A program made the position numbers and the translations under genes. Below the pieces are notes generated by a model, which was not told the origin of the DNA, searched no databases, and saw only the letters and a program-made list of their open reading frames with translations. Shown here piece after piece: positions 11,930-25,103 of a DNA stretch of 64,000 nt. Where the stretch lies: positions 53,813 through 117,812 of the forward strand of contig JAURVB010013816.1 in assembly GCA_033002965.1 (NCBI GenBank), written 5' to 3'. Every line of letters begins with the position of its first letter. Position 1 is the first letter of the stretch. The stretch is from Piper betle. Lineage: Eukaryota > Streptophyta > Magnoliopsida > Piperales > Piperaceae.

Positions 11930-12685
11930 CATAGTTGCAAAAATCGGCCATTCCACTCTGAAATCGCCCGATTTAAATCGGATCGGAAGGATTTCGATCT
12001 AAAAAGTAGGAAAATCAGTTCGTAAATCGGCCTATTCGAGCTGATTCCACCCGATTTGAGCTAATCTGTGAATCGGCCAATTTGCAGATTCCAGATTGTT
12101 GCCGGGATAGGGCAGCAAGGGTGAGCGGAAAGGGCCGTGACAAGGCAACGCTGGGGGCAACGATAGTGGAGGACGGGGCGGGGTGTGGCAGAGACTGGTG
12201 GGGCTGGTGGGGGACAAGAGGGGGTCGGCGAGAACCGGTGGGTTGAGGGGGGGGGTGAACTAGGCAGAGACCAGTGGGCGGGGCGGACTGGGCGGGGCCG
12301 GTGGCGTGGGGGGCGGCGGCGAAGGGGCGGGTGCAACTGGGGGAGGATTGGGCGATGGCGCTAGCAAGGGTGAAGGAGGGGTGGCATGTCAGGGAGAAAG
12401 AATCGAGGGAAATAAATAAGCGGTGGCATTCTCGTAATTAAAAGTTGACTCGAATCCGACTTGAGTAAAAAATAATAACTAACTCTAAATAATTTTAAAA
12501 AAATCCAAAAAATATGGAAAATACCATAAAATATAATACACACCATAACATCAAAATGACATATTTTATAATTAATAACCAACTGATTTTGACCGATTCA
12601 AGTAAACCGATTCTTGTCCGATTTTTGATGAATCGGTCCAATTCAATGACTCCCTTCCAATCCGATTCTAATTTTTGCAACTATG
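11930..12685. mobile_element. 756-bp non-autonomous DNA transposon with perfect TIRs and 8-bp TSD (hAT-type)
   Basis: The ends are perfect 15-bp inverted repeats: CATAGTTGCAAAAAT at 11930-11944 and ATTTTTGCAACTATG at 12671-12685. The direct 8-bp duplication GTTGGTAC lies at 11922-11929 and 12686-12693. An 8-bp duplication is the hAT hallmark. Sub-terminal CGATTT/AATCGG motifs recur on both sides. The centre (about 12110-12370) is GC-rich and pyrimidine/purine skewed, unlike the AT-rich ends, and may be captured sequence; its open frames are proline-rich and unconvincing as genes. No transposase. Confidence 0.88.
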
Positions 12686-12882
12686 GTTGGTACGTACACT
12701 AAAACCACTCTACGTATGGTTGCAAAATGTTGAAAATTGCCACCATTTAAAATGGTAAATGGTCAATTTGTTGGGATATTGAAGATATATGTAAGGGATA
12801 TATCGATTTACTATTTGAAATTTTAGCTAAGTAATGTCAATAAACACATCCACTTAATTAGTTAAATGTTTGGAAAAATTCA

Positions 12883-13358
12883 TGTAAAACCTAAGCTTTG
12901 GTTTACGGTTTTACCCACTTGTTGCTTTGCCCAATTTAGGCTAGTCTCAAGTTAGTTAGAGTCAGTTCCGCTTTCAAACCTTGGGTATGCCCCATATGAC
13001 TTAATGAACATGTTATAGATATTGAGTATGCCCAAAATACATATGATAGCTTTAATTATGTTTCAGTAGAGCATGAGTTATTAGTGTATGCATGAAATAT
13101 ATAGATTTTTGTTTATGTTAGCCCAGGATTTTAAGGCTAGATCTAGGCCGTTAGAGCGTTTTCTATATCTGCTTAGATTTTTCAAGGCACCTCATTTATA
13201 TGCATCATAAGGATTTCAGACTATTGAATTTCCCCTGTGGACTATCGAGTTTAGGGTTTCAAGGCCTATTTAGCTTCATCGCCTCGATTTCCGTTTGTAG
13301 AGTCTCTGCTAGTCTTTGAGTCAGTTTCAACTTTTGTTGACTTTTGTGGACTATCGAG

Positions 13359-13400
<42 letters not shown>

Positions 13401-16144
13401 ATATATCCTAGGTGGACCCCACTAGTTCCACAAATTGTGAGATGACCTGATCTCGACACGCAACAAGAATCACCACCCATTATTCTAGGATTTTCTCCTA
13501 TATTTTCAAAGTTTTCCACCCCTAACGCCAATGCCACTTTGGGCTGCCGCTCATGAGTCTTTGATCCACCCCTGGCCACCGAATAGGTACCATTGTGACT
13601 ACCTCACGGCCGGCTATTGATCTAAGCTCAGCTTTGGCATTGGTGTGGCCATAGTAGCTGCCGTCAACCATTTTCTTGGTAGTTTCTCACAGACATCGTT
13701 GCCAATCGAGCCACTTTCCCACGCCAGCGAGCCACCTCCGCTAAGGCCGACTACCCAGATTGACTCCTCCCAGCACCTTCGTCATTTTGAGACCACCCTC
13801 GACCTCCGTTGTGGCTGCACTACTGGCGACTCACACTTTCCAGATGGCATTCCGTCTCTTTTCGGCCATTTTCCTGTTAGTCATCAGTCAGACATTGTCC
13901 ACTACCACCCATATGCATTCCTCTCACTAAGATTGACATTTTTAGACCAACACCGACCACAGTTGTGGCCACAATCATTGCCGGCGACGTTTCAACACCC
14001 GACAACAATTTTCCCACTTTTTGGCCATTTTCTAGCTAGCCGGCGACCAAACTCTATCGATCACCACCACCTGTGTATTCCCCATTGCCTAGGCAGTCGA
14101 TCTTAACTGGTGGAGACTCCAACCTTGCCACTATTGGGGATTTTTGGTGACGGGCACCGCTAGCATGTTTGGTGCCCGTTTGCCTGCTCGCAATTACCTA
14201 GCCAACGATCATGCCTGACCAGTCCATGCACCCAGCTATCACGTCCAGTTTTGTTTGTGTCCACTAGGTTGCCTAAGCCCCTGTTCGTGTCCATTTACCC
14301 GCCCAGCAACTGAGTCCAGCCTAGCCAGCCCAGTTGCTTCACTTGGCTGAGTCGACTCGGTTTACATGATCAACTCACCCCCTATTGACTCGGTTTTACA
14401 TGATCAACTCGCCTCTATTGACTCGGCAGTCATTTTCAGCCCATTTTTAAGATATTTTTTGACCATTTTTGGTATTTAGAGACTCCTTACATTAGTTTAG
14501 ATACATATCTACATTATTTAGCATGCTTTGATGTTATGAGTATTTCTCGTTATTTATTATTTATTTATTTATTATTATTATTTATTTCTAGTTATTTATA
14601 TATTTGTTGATTATGATGAATGCATGTATGATTATTTTTTATTATTGATGATGTATTTATTTGTTGATATTATTTTTGTTCATTTTTATCTTATTTAACT
14701 TAATTAATTGATTAATTATTATTTATTATCTCACTCATGTTATTATTTATATGTGTTTCAGTCATATATTCGTATATTTGATATTTATATTAATATTATT
14801 CATGATTAATTGTTATTAATTATTTATTTCAATTATTTACTTAATTAATTAATTATTTACTTATTCATTTGTTGATTTACTTACTTGCATAAGTGTTAAT
14901 ATTTACTCGTGTTTAATAACATGTTTATTTAATGTTAATTATATTATTATCTTTATTAATGAATACTGTTTTATTTATTTTACGTATTTATTATTCATCC
15001 ATATATTTATGAATTTATTGACTAATTTATTATTTATTTATTTTTAATTAATTAATTAATTTTTATTTAAATAATTAATTATTTGTTTATTTTCACGGTG
15101 TCTAAAATGCTATTTATTATTATTATTTTTCTTGAAGTTACTTGTTAACTATTATTTTTAGTATGATTCTTATTTATTTGACTTATTTTATTTATTTACT
15201 ATTTGCAATGTCTTATTTTGAGTGTCGAGTGTTTAGTTGTCGTTTTATTTAACATAGTCCCTTGTTGTGATGTTATTGTTGATATGAGTACCCACTATGA
15301 TTATGGATAATATAGAGTTATCAATCTTTTACTTAGTAATGAGTTTCAATGTAGGTTTCGGAGTCCAAACTAGTCGTAGTTGTGACGTCATGCTTGGAGC
15401 TTGGACCACAAGTCCGTTAGAACTCTTTTCTAATTTACTACTTTCTCTATTGTGGATTTGATTTCCAGATTGTAAGACGTGTTAAGTGGTTGTTTTATCC
15501 CACTTAACACAAGCTATTTAGACGTATTTTAATTCTATAATTAATAACCTTCGAAGATGAGATCCTCGAGTTGCTTTTGAATTTAGCTCTACCTCATGTT
15601 GCCTTCAAGCCCACTTATATGATTCCCTTCCCAGCCCAATATATAGTTTTTATCAAGTTTTCGTTGAGTCGAGAATTGATGTATTGACCTTATGTATACC
15701 TTGAGTAGGCGCATACGAAGGTTGCAGCGGGCTCTGGATTATTGAGAGGGTTATTTCGTTCTGAGGGATCCTGACATTTATACGTCATGAGCTTCTGCAT
15801 GCCTGGAGAGCACTGGAGTAGGCAGGTACTGTTATGTACAACACATATCTAGACTTGAGGTATGAAAAGGTACTGAAGGCAATTGCCAAAGAGTATTCTG
15901 TTATTGTGCTTTTGGCCAAGAATCAAATAGAGGTTGGAGAGGGCATAGGTTATGTACTACTTTTATCTATGCTTAATGTGTTTTCACGTATATTTATTAA
16001 TGTCTTCCATTCTCTAGACGCCAAGAAAGTTGTTTCGATATGTTTATCATTCAAATCTTATATATTAACTGATTTAGACATAACTCCACTCAATCGTAAC
16101 AATGCTGATTCAGTTCTTAGTTGAACCAAAATTATTGTTTTACA
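12883..16144 (+). mobile_element. Giant solo LTR (copy 1, about 3.26 kb)
   Basis: Starts TGTAAAACCTAAG and ends TTGTTTTACA, i.e. TG...CA borders. Flanks are ATTCA (12878-12882) and ATTTA (16145-16149), a 4/5 match to a 5-bp target duplication. The sequence is collinear with the reverse complement of 28266-31524, for example around TTTAGATACATATCTA (near 14500) and TTTTTTGACCATTTTT, with a deletion near 15960. No gag or pol is present and no second LTR flanks it. LTRs of 3-4 kb are known for Tekay/Del-type Gypsy chromoviruses, which is the likely source, though no internal domain proves it. Includes a TA run at about 13362-13397. Confidence 0.75.
13362..13397. repeat. (TA)n microsatellite
   Basis: About 18 TA units in a row inside solo LTR copy 1. 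It is absent from the corresponding place in the other large copy, so it probably expanded after insertion. Confidence 0.9.
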
Positions 16145-16915
16145 ATTTATGTATTTGATAGATTGATTGAAATAACTTTCTAATTTAATTCTAATTAGCA
16201 GAGCAAATGACCAAAGAAAATGGCTTAAACAATGGAAAAATTTCCCCCTTTGTGTATCAATAAATATAAAAAACATCAGCCATGTGTTGAACCAATGCAA
16301 ACGCCTAATTCTCAAATTTATGTGAAAATTAATAACAACCTTTGTAATTGCAAGTGACCTTTGTAATAGCAAATTATGTAAAATTAGTTTCAGATATAGG
16401 TTAGCAAATTTCGATCAGATCAGATATGATGAATAAAATGGACGTAAGTTTCAAATTTGGATCTCATTCGAGTTTGGCTTTTTGAAATTTGATCGGATAC
16501 CGATGTAGTCATGCTATCCATGTTCAATCAAAACCTATCCCAACCAACGCCAAAATCTCAGGTACATGTGAAAAGTGGTAACCACACCAAGCGGCGAATG
16601 CTAAAGAAAACATAAGCTAACTCGATGCTTGCTTTTGATCTTTTGCCAACATAAATGTCTCATTCCAAATGTAACGCACAGATTAAGGGATATTATCCAT
16701 ATATAATTTGCGTCTCAATGCTGACACAAATTCATGCCGATTGAAATTCACAACAATAAACTGCGGACGTAAACATTTCAAAGTTGAAGACCTATTTTCT
16801 GCATAATATAAAATTCAGCATTTTTTTCATCAATGAAAACAAAACCAACAAAAATAAAATAAAATTCATGCTAGGGAGAAACATCAAAACACATAATATA
16901 TGTCCTCAGAATAAA
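16145..16915. other. Spacer between two LTR copies
   Basis: AT-rich sequence with no gene. A stretch near 16400-16510 with repeated GATCAGATCAGATATGATG and GAAATTTGATCGGATACC motifs looks like old transposon ends but could not be bounded. Confidence 0.4.
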
Positions 16916-18257
16916 TGTAAAACTCGTAACACGAGGTGGAGTTTTATATTAGCGGACTACTAGATTTAACGGGTTAGTTTGAGTCGAATTAGTTTCATAA
17001 ATCGCGTGTTAAGTTGAAGTTAACCGTGAATTATGAACGATGAGGTCAGGTGTACTTGAGTATATAATAATAATGTCAGAAAAATGATAAGAAATATATT
17101 ATCAGAGTATATGATAATATACAATAATTTTTTTTATGTATTTAATCGTAAAATTATTTTTAGGTCAAATAATACATTAGGATATGTTATAGACAATTTG
17201 AATAAGTTGTTAATTATATAACATATTATTTTGATGTTATAATTTATATTATATTTTATGTGATTTTTTAAATAATTTTTTAAAATTTTTAAAATTTATT
17301 ATAATTAATTATTATTTTTAAATTATATTAGATTAAAATCAGACTTTTATTTACGATATCCCCGCCGACGTATTTTTCCAAACCCTACGCTTGTCTCGTC
17401 TCCGAACCCTCCACGCCTCACCCCTCTTTCACCGCCACCGGTGCCGTCTCCGGCCGCCGACCGACGCCGCCGACCTCCTCGTCACTGTCGCCGTCGTTCC
17501 CCGGCCTTCTCGACAGTCGCCCGCCTCCACGACGAGAGGGAGCCGAGCATTAGCGCCGCGCTCCCGTCGCCGATCCCGCCGCCGACGACCGTCGCCGCCG
17601 CCGTCTCGACGTCGTCGACCCTCCCACGACCTTCCCCGACGGGGGTGGAGCTCAACGCCGCCCATCCCGGCCGGATCTCTTAACCCCATCGCCGACCGCC
17701 CTTGTTTTGCCCTTTTCCGGCTAGCCGCCGCCTCCGCTGACCTCGTCGACGTCGTAAACACGTCGGGCTGGCCGAGCCGGTGTTAACGGTACCCCATACC
17801 ACCACCATCTCGCCGGTTAGCCGCTGCCGGCAACAGTTACAGGAAAATTGCCGAAAATTGCCAAAAAAATAAGATTCGTTGGAATTTGCCAGATTTTCCA
17901 CCGAGGTCATCTAGTTGAACCTGATAACTTCACAGGCTGTCGAGCACCGAATTTGAGCTCTGAGACGGCAACTAAACCCTCACCGGTCGTTGATTGCCAT
18001 CGATCATCGTCGCCTGCGACGTGAGGTATAATTACCTTAATTTAATTATTTAAAATTGATGATTATTAGTATGACATGTTAGGATTGATTATTGGTCGTA
18101 ATGAATGTCTGATTATGAATGAAGCGATGATTTGTATGATTTCATTAATATTGAATGATTATTAATGATCTAATTAAGTAAATTAAATCTGAGTATGCTA
18201 ATTGACTGCTACATAACTTAGAAAAATATAATAAAATCGATGTGAATAGGATGAGCT
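16916..18257 (+). mobile_element. Truncated LTR related to the 51891 solo LTR (copy 3)
   Basis: Begins TGTAAAACTCGTAACACGAGG and aligns by eye with the start of the LTR at 51891. It shares the later block GACGTGAGGTATAATTACC followed by TTTAATTATTTAAAATTGATGA (18017-18061, compare 54232-54275). Between these is a GC-rich, GCCGCCGAC-type stretch (17360-17800), also found in degenerate form at 52380-52870. Homology stops near 18257, where Copia-derived sequence begins, so the 3' part has been lost or displaced. Confidence 0.6.
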
Positions 18258-19095
18258 AGGGATGAGGAGAATTGAATGTTCTTTTAATTGACTGGATTCT
18301 CAAACGGTTGTTTATTAAGTCTCTCGTTATAACTAGTATTCGTAGGTCAATTGCTGAATATAAGTATGTCAAGGATTATACGAAGGCTATTGATTAACAG
18401 TTTGAGACTTCAAATAAATTATTTGTTAGTACCTTGATGGTAAAATTGTCATCAATGAAGCTCACTAGCATTCGTGGTGTGCGTAAGCACATCATGAAAA
18501 TGGGAAATATTGCTTCTTAGGTTAAGTCTCTAGAGATTGAAATTTCTGAATCTTTACTGGTGTCTTTTATCCTTAACTCTCTCCCATCTGAGTATAGTCC
18601 TTTCAAAATAATAACATACAAAAGGAAAAATGATCAATAAATGAATTTTTGACTATGTGTATTCAAGAGGAAGGGAAATTGATTCATGATATATGTAAAA
18701 GTGTATACATGGTGACTCATGAAAAAAACCAGAAAGAAAGTCAGGTGTCTACAGGGAAAGATAAAAGACCAATCTATTTTAATGACAAGAAGGAATCCAA
18801 CTGTTTCTTCTGTAAAAATGAAGGGACATATAAGGAAGGATTGTCCTAAACGCAAGGCATGACTTGAGAAGAAAAGTAATCTCATCTCATTTGTCTGTTG
18901 TGAATCTAATATGGTTGATATTTGTCATAACACTTGGTGGATTAATTCTGGTTCTATAATCCATCTTTTGAATACCATGCAGGGTTTCTTAAACCAAAGG
19001 AAATCGACGGAAAGTGAATAAGGCATTTATGCTGGCAATCAGATGCATTCACACGTAGAAGTTATTGGGACATTTAGACTTGTTTAAGTTCTGAC
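18258..19095 (+). pseudogene. Decayed Ty1-Copia gag-protease fragment
   Basis: Three frames read together show a UBN2-type Copia gag: a GVRKHIMKMGNIAS stretch, then EISESLLVSFILNSLPSEYSPFK, a zinc-knuckle CCHC remnant (CFFCKNEG with CPKRKA after a frame change), then TWWINSGS with NTMQGFL, the start of the aspartic protease region. Several stops and frameshifts are visible. No integrase or reverse transcriptase follows. The 3' part is matched by an inverted copy at 19121-19215. Described only as a relic; no function is expected. Confidence 0.8.
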
Positions 19096-19215
19096 TAGGG
19101 TAAGGATGAGCTAGGGTTAGATGCCTTGTTCACTTTCCGTCGGTTTAACATCTATTCTGGTTATTGAAGGTTAAGAATGAGTGTCGGTTTCTGTCATTAA
19201 GAAACCCTGCATGGT
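18974..19215. repeat. Fold-back repeat in the Copia protease region
   Basis: 18974-18991 (ACCATGCAGGGTTTCTTA) is perfectly reverse-complemented at 19198-19215. Further in, 19005-19026 is reverse-complemented at 19121-19142 with one mismatch. The spacing of matches differs between the arms, so they are two diverged copies of the same Copia segment in opposite orientation, not a simple replication slip. Confidence 0.85.
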
Positions 19216-19599
19216 ATGTTACATATATTCTGTCCAGCCGGATACTGTCAAGAATTCTTAACTATTGCATGAGAACAAATTCATCTTCGAAGCAATTTTC
19301 TCTTACAATACTTTTCTATGGGAGCCTCCTTCATCCTTTTTATTGAGCATAATAACGTGAATCGGGCTTGAATGAGTTTGAATATGCAATGCCAAGTAGT
19401 TCTGCTTTCTCAGTCTGAGAAATGCATTGTGGGAATTGGGTTGGAATGACATGTGACACTAGATTTAGGGGAATGACATGTCGCCTTTGTAAGTGTTCCC
19501 CCTAACGTTTCTCTTCTCCCAAACCCTCGACACCACCATTCTTCTTCGTCACCCCTGCCCCCGCCCAATCCGCTCCGCCCCCCGATAGCGGCCCGCCTA

Positions 19600-19638
19600 G
19601 TCCATTGAACATTTTATTACACAAAATGTTCAATGGAC
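19600..19638. repeat. Perfect 16-bp hairpin
   Basis: Arm GTCCATTGAACATTTT at 19600-19615, 7-base loop, then the exact reverse complement at 19623-19638. It could be the joined ends of a tiny foldback element or a structured RNA element; it lies about 580 bp upstream of the dephospho-CoA kinase start codon. Confidence 0.85.
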
Positions 19639-21173
<1,535 letters not shown>

Positions 21174-22684
21174 ACTTAACAAGATATTAGTGTTGTCATT
21201 GTGATTTATTTCCGTGTTAAAGGTTGCATTTGGAAGAGTATCCATCATGTACATCCCTTGTTTTGATTCTTGCTTTGTGTGATGTAGTGTAAAACAAGGA
21301 CTAGTTTAAAATTCATGCAAGTCTGCCACTATTTTTGCTGGGGAATTGTGGTAATCTATCCTTTTGCTAAAGGAAGCATTTGGGGTATCTGTTATCCACT
21401 CATTCCTTTATGAATCATCTCTTAAAGAAATAAGTGGTTGTTCTTTTAATGTTTTGCTTTAGGAAAGCCTTGCTGGCGAAATCAAGTGTCTAATCTAATA
21501 AAAGCTACTGCCTAGGCTTCGCACCTGATTATTCAGAAAATGATTTTTATAAAGACCGCAAGTGGAAATTAGGTGGATGAGGGAAAAAAACGAATAGAGC
21601 TACTGCCTAGGCGTCGCACCTGTCTAATCTAATCAAAGCTACTTAAGAGCAGGTGCGAAGACTAGTAAGAGCTTTATCAGATAACAATTTCCTAGGACAG
21701 TATTCATATATCGGTTATTTGGTAATGCGGTAGTTTTTATGGAGAATCATGTAGATGTTATTGCCTGAATTGTTTGATTGTAGTACATTTCCTTGTAACT
21801 TTTTGTTCTATACAATTGGGAAGTATTATTTTACCGCTATGTTACCTATAATATGTTTGCTTTTGTCCAGATATTTTGTTGTATGTGTAACTGTCACTGC
21901 AAAGTGTTTGCTTTCTTGTGACATAATACTTTGTGTCGGTGAGCTGCGTGGTTTATCTCTTATGGCATGTGTTTATTAAGCCACAATGCGGTGTGCTCTT
22001 TATAGCATGCAAAGGAGTGAAGAAGCACATGCAACCAGAGATTAGAGCGTGAAGCTAAATGGGAAAGTAAATGGTTTCTCAAAAGGCATTTTCAGTAATT
22101 AATTAATATATATACATTGCGTTCATTTGGTTTTTGTTTTTTTCGATATCCAGCAACATTTAATGGCTGTACAATTTGAGTTTTGATTGTGCTTGGATGA
22201 TTGCTTAATGTCGCATGTTTTCTAATACCTTACTAGTGTAGGTCAAGCTCCACATATGGAAGATAGGTAAAGGATATGATTGCAATTTTATGCAGATATA
22301 CTGAATGTAAGGCTAATAATTAAATTTCCCTTCTCTGGTCTCTTGAAGTTTATTTTTTGTGAATAAATTTTCTATCATTATTTCTTTTTGGTTTGACTTT
22401 CTAGTTATCATCTAACTTCTGTAAGTTTTCTGTAAGTAGTTTTGGTTGGGAAGTGTCTTGTGGTTATAACTTCATGTTGTTCAAGGAGTATAGTGATAAC
22501 AAATCATAAAGAGTTAACAATTAACTGACAGTTGGCGGTAATGTAATGTTGTACTTGATGTACGTTGTGCCTTCATTATGTATTTAAGGTTTATTAAATT
22601 TGATGTATGCGTTTGCATGTTGCATCACAACATTACATATATATTATGGTTGTTCTATAGCAATGTATGACGCTTATTGCAGAT
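21174..22684. other. 3' flank and spacer behind dephospho-CoA kinase
   Basis: No supported gene. A small repeat is present: GCTACTGCCTAGGC followed by TTCGCACCTG (about 21502-21525) recurs at 21599-21623, and CAGGTGCGAAG (about 21650) is the reverse complement of its end. The rest is AT-rich. Confidence 0.5.
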
Positions 22685-22960
22685 TTGGCCAGCTGCAGCC
22701 ACTCGGGACTTCTAGAACAAGGTCAAAAGATATTTTTTGGATGAGATCAGTGTTTGGAATTGAGCCTTCTGTAGAGCACTATACTTGTATGCTAGATCTG
22801 TTGTGGCGCGCCGGGCAGTTACATGTGAAGCCCACGAAGTTGTACACATGGAGGTGGAGCCAACCAGTTCTGTTTGGGCAGCACTGCATGCTGGCGCTTG
22901 CTTTGCTCGTATAAACGTTGAATTTGGGAAATTTCACCGTTCCGAATGGTACTGCGAGAG
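22685..22960 (+). pseudogene. Pentatricopeptide repeat (PPR) protein fragment
   Basis: Pieces in shifting frames spell a typical plant PPR/E-motif segment: SHSGLLEQGQKIF, then GIEPSVEHYTCMLDLL-RAGQL, then EAHEVVHMEVEPTSSVWAALHAGA, then NVEFGKF. Two or more frameshifts and loss of the upstream repeats show it is a fragment. Intact relatives are organelle-targeted RNA-binding proteins. It ends near 22960 without a convincing stop and has no neighbouring PPR exons. Confidence 0.75.
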
Positions 22961-25103
22961 GGAATTGCAAGGTCGCTGTTATTGTCTTTTGTGGTTGGAA
23001 GTGCTTACGGTTTCTATCAAATTGCTCATCTGTCAGTTACTTTATTGGTGTTATTTTTTTCAGGATAGCGCTCCTCACATAAATAAATCAACCATGTTTA
23101 ATTTGGTGTTGAGATAGCTTAAGTTGCAGCCCAAACAGCTACGTTGTACGCAAGGTTTGCCGTATTAAATTTCGATTTTGTTTCCCATGTCCAAACGGCC
23201 GACAGAGATAGCAGAGATATTTAAGAGATCTATACTAGTCATTTTTGAAAATTTTCTGTTGCTAGTATATTATTGTAAGATAGGAGTGATTTTATATAGC
23301 TTTCAAATGCATAAAAATGCAAATATGATAAATTTAATTCTTAGTAAATCGTATCTTGGTCAGTCCAGTCAATAGAGCTGAGGTTTTAGTTAAATTAGAG
23401 AGTAGAAAACAAAAATAAATTATTGTATATTAAATTAACGTAATGGCTAGTCTATGTAGTTAATATTAGTCAATTAATATTAATAAGATACAAATAATAT
23501 TCTAAGCAATATATTTACATAAGAAACTACTTAACACATTCAAAATTAACTCAAACAACATTTGTTATGTTTAAATAATTAATTAATCTAAATCAAGTAA
23601 TATTAATATACCGACAAATTATTAAGGTAGTAAGAAAAGTTTAATTTGATGCAAACATAGTGGGTTAATATGGTCTAAGGAAATAATCAATTCACTTACT
23701 TATCTAATGCTATTTCTATAAATCCCAAACACAAAGATGAGAGGATGCGGGTCTGCGAGAGAGACTAGCAAGTGGTGGTGGCCGAACAAAAAATTGGGCA
23801 CTCCTCGTTCATTAGATAGAGAGGATTGCCAAGATTTCGTGATCCGCTGTCAAACTTATTCCAACAGCCTAGACTCGGATCTGGGGATTGCCGAAGGCTT
23901 CGTATCAACAGAGGCTTGGTATATCGAGGGCAAACACCAAGGAGTGGACAAATCCGGCAATTTTATCTGCCAGATATCAGCCATATCATCGAAATTGATT
24001 TCCCTGTGGATTTCGTATCGGCCAGCTATCAAGCTTGTAATCCAGCATAAGTCTGGTTGACACCCGGTTGATACCGCAAACTATGGTTGTAAGTATCATG
24101 TAAGTAAATATTGATGGAATTTAAGTTAGTAAGTTATATAAACATGACATTAAAGATATTATAGCCCTGAGTCAAGCAAATATTTTATGGACCCAAATAA
24201 TCCTTACTCTTAGCTTTTTTATTTACAGTTCAATGAGCGAAATTAACTGAACCGAATGTAACATATTAGGGAAGGTTTGCACCCTAGTGGTGCTCGCTCT
24301 TACGGGTAGGCGTGGAAGATTGAATGACCGTGTCCTACTAGCGTTCGAAGTGGTTGTGACCGAATTTAATCAATTAATTATGGTTGAATGAAAACAAATC
24401 AAAAGATGTACATTTCTTTGTCTAACAAAATGATCGATCAGATGACTGATAAAATCATTAACTAATGACATTAATCATATTTTTAAAGTTTATTTTACCT
24501 ACTTATTCTAAAAAATTAATAAACATAAAGCACACAAACCCGAGGCTTTGAACTTTTCATGAAAATATAATATTTATTTATTCAAATATATTTTTTAAGA
24601 AAAGTGATTTCAATCTTAATGCTAATTGACACGAGAGAAGCTAAAAAAAATCAAAGGAATAGTGATTGTATAAATGACATGCTATTCTTTTGTGTGTAAC
24701 TGTATATTAGATAATACAATAAATATGGGATGAAAATGATATTTTATTTTGTCTTAATTTTGATTAGGTCCGACGACCACCTTGACTAAAGAATTTTAAT
24801 CGTGGACCGGAGAAGTTGATCGGATAAACATGAACAACGCCTCACCCACGATGTCCACCGTCAGATGCCCACCCTTTGACAAATCATCTATGTGTCAGCA
24901 GCTTGCCTTCTTTTCATACTGAAGAGCAAAATTCATTAAAATCGTCCGACGGATGAGGAAGGGTGGCACAAGATTCATTAAAATAAACACGGAAAGAAAA
25001 AGAAAGTTTATGCAAAGAAATTCATTAAAACTCCCATTTTTACTTGATAAAATTCACTTCAAACAGCAAAGCAATCTTATGGTTAAAGGCCTATTTTGTT
25101 CTT
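22961..25103. other. Intergenic spacer between PPR fragment and NPF gene
   Basis: AT-rich, with no gene I can support. The open frame at 23737-24060 has balanced composition but no recognisable motif or splice context, so it is not called. Around 24760-24950 the sequence is more GC-rich and may be part of an old element. Confidence 0.45.

Noticed and set aside
12032..12336. Proline-rich minus-strand open frames
   Set aside because: Inside the GC-rich core of the 756-bp hAT-type element; no protein family resemblance.
13645..14106. 153-codon open frame in the first giant LTR
   Set aside because: Corresponds to a non-coding zone of the related LTR at 28266-31524, where the frame is not kept.
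17391..17910. Arg/Pro-rich open frames on both strands
   Set aside because: They lie inside an LTR whose other copies carry the same GC-rich block in decayed form.
23737..24060. Plus-strand 107-codon open frame
   Set aside because: No motif; overlapping frames are equally open; probably chance.
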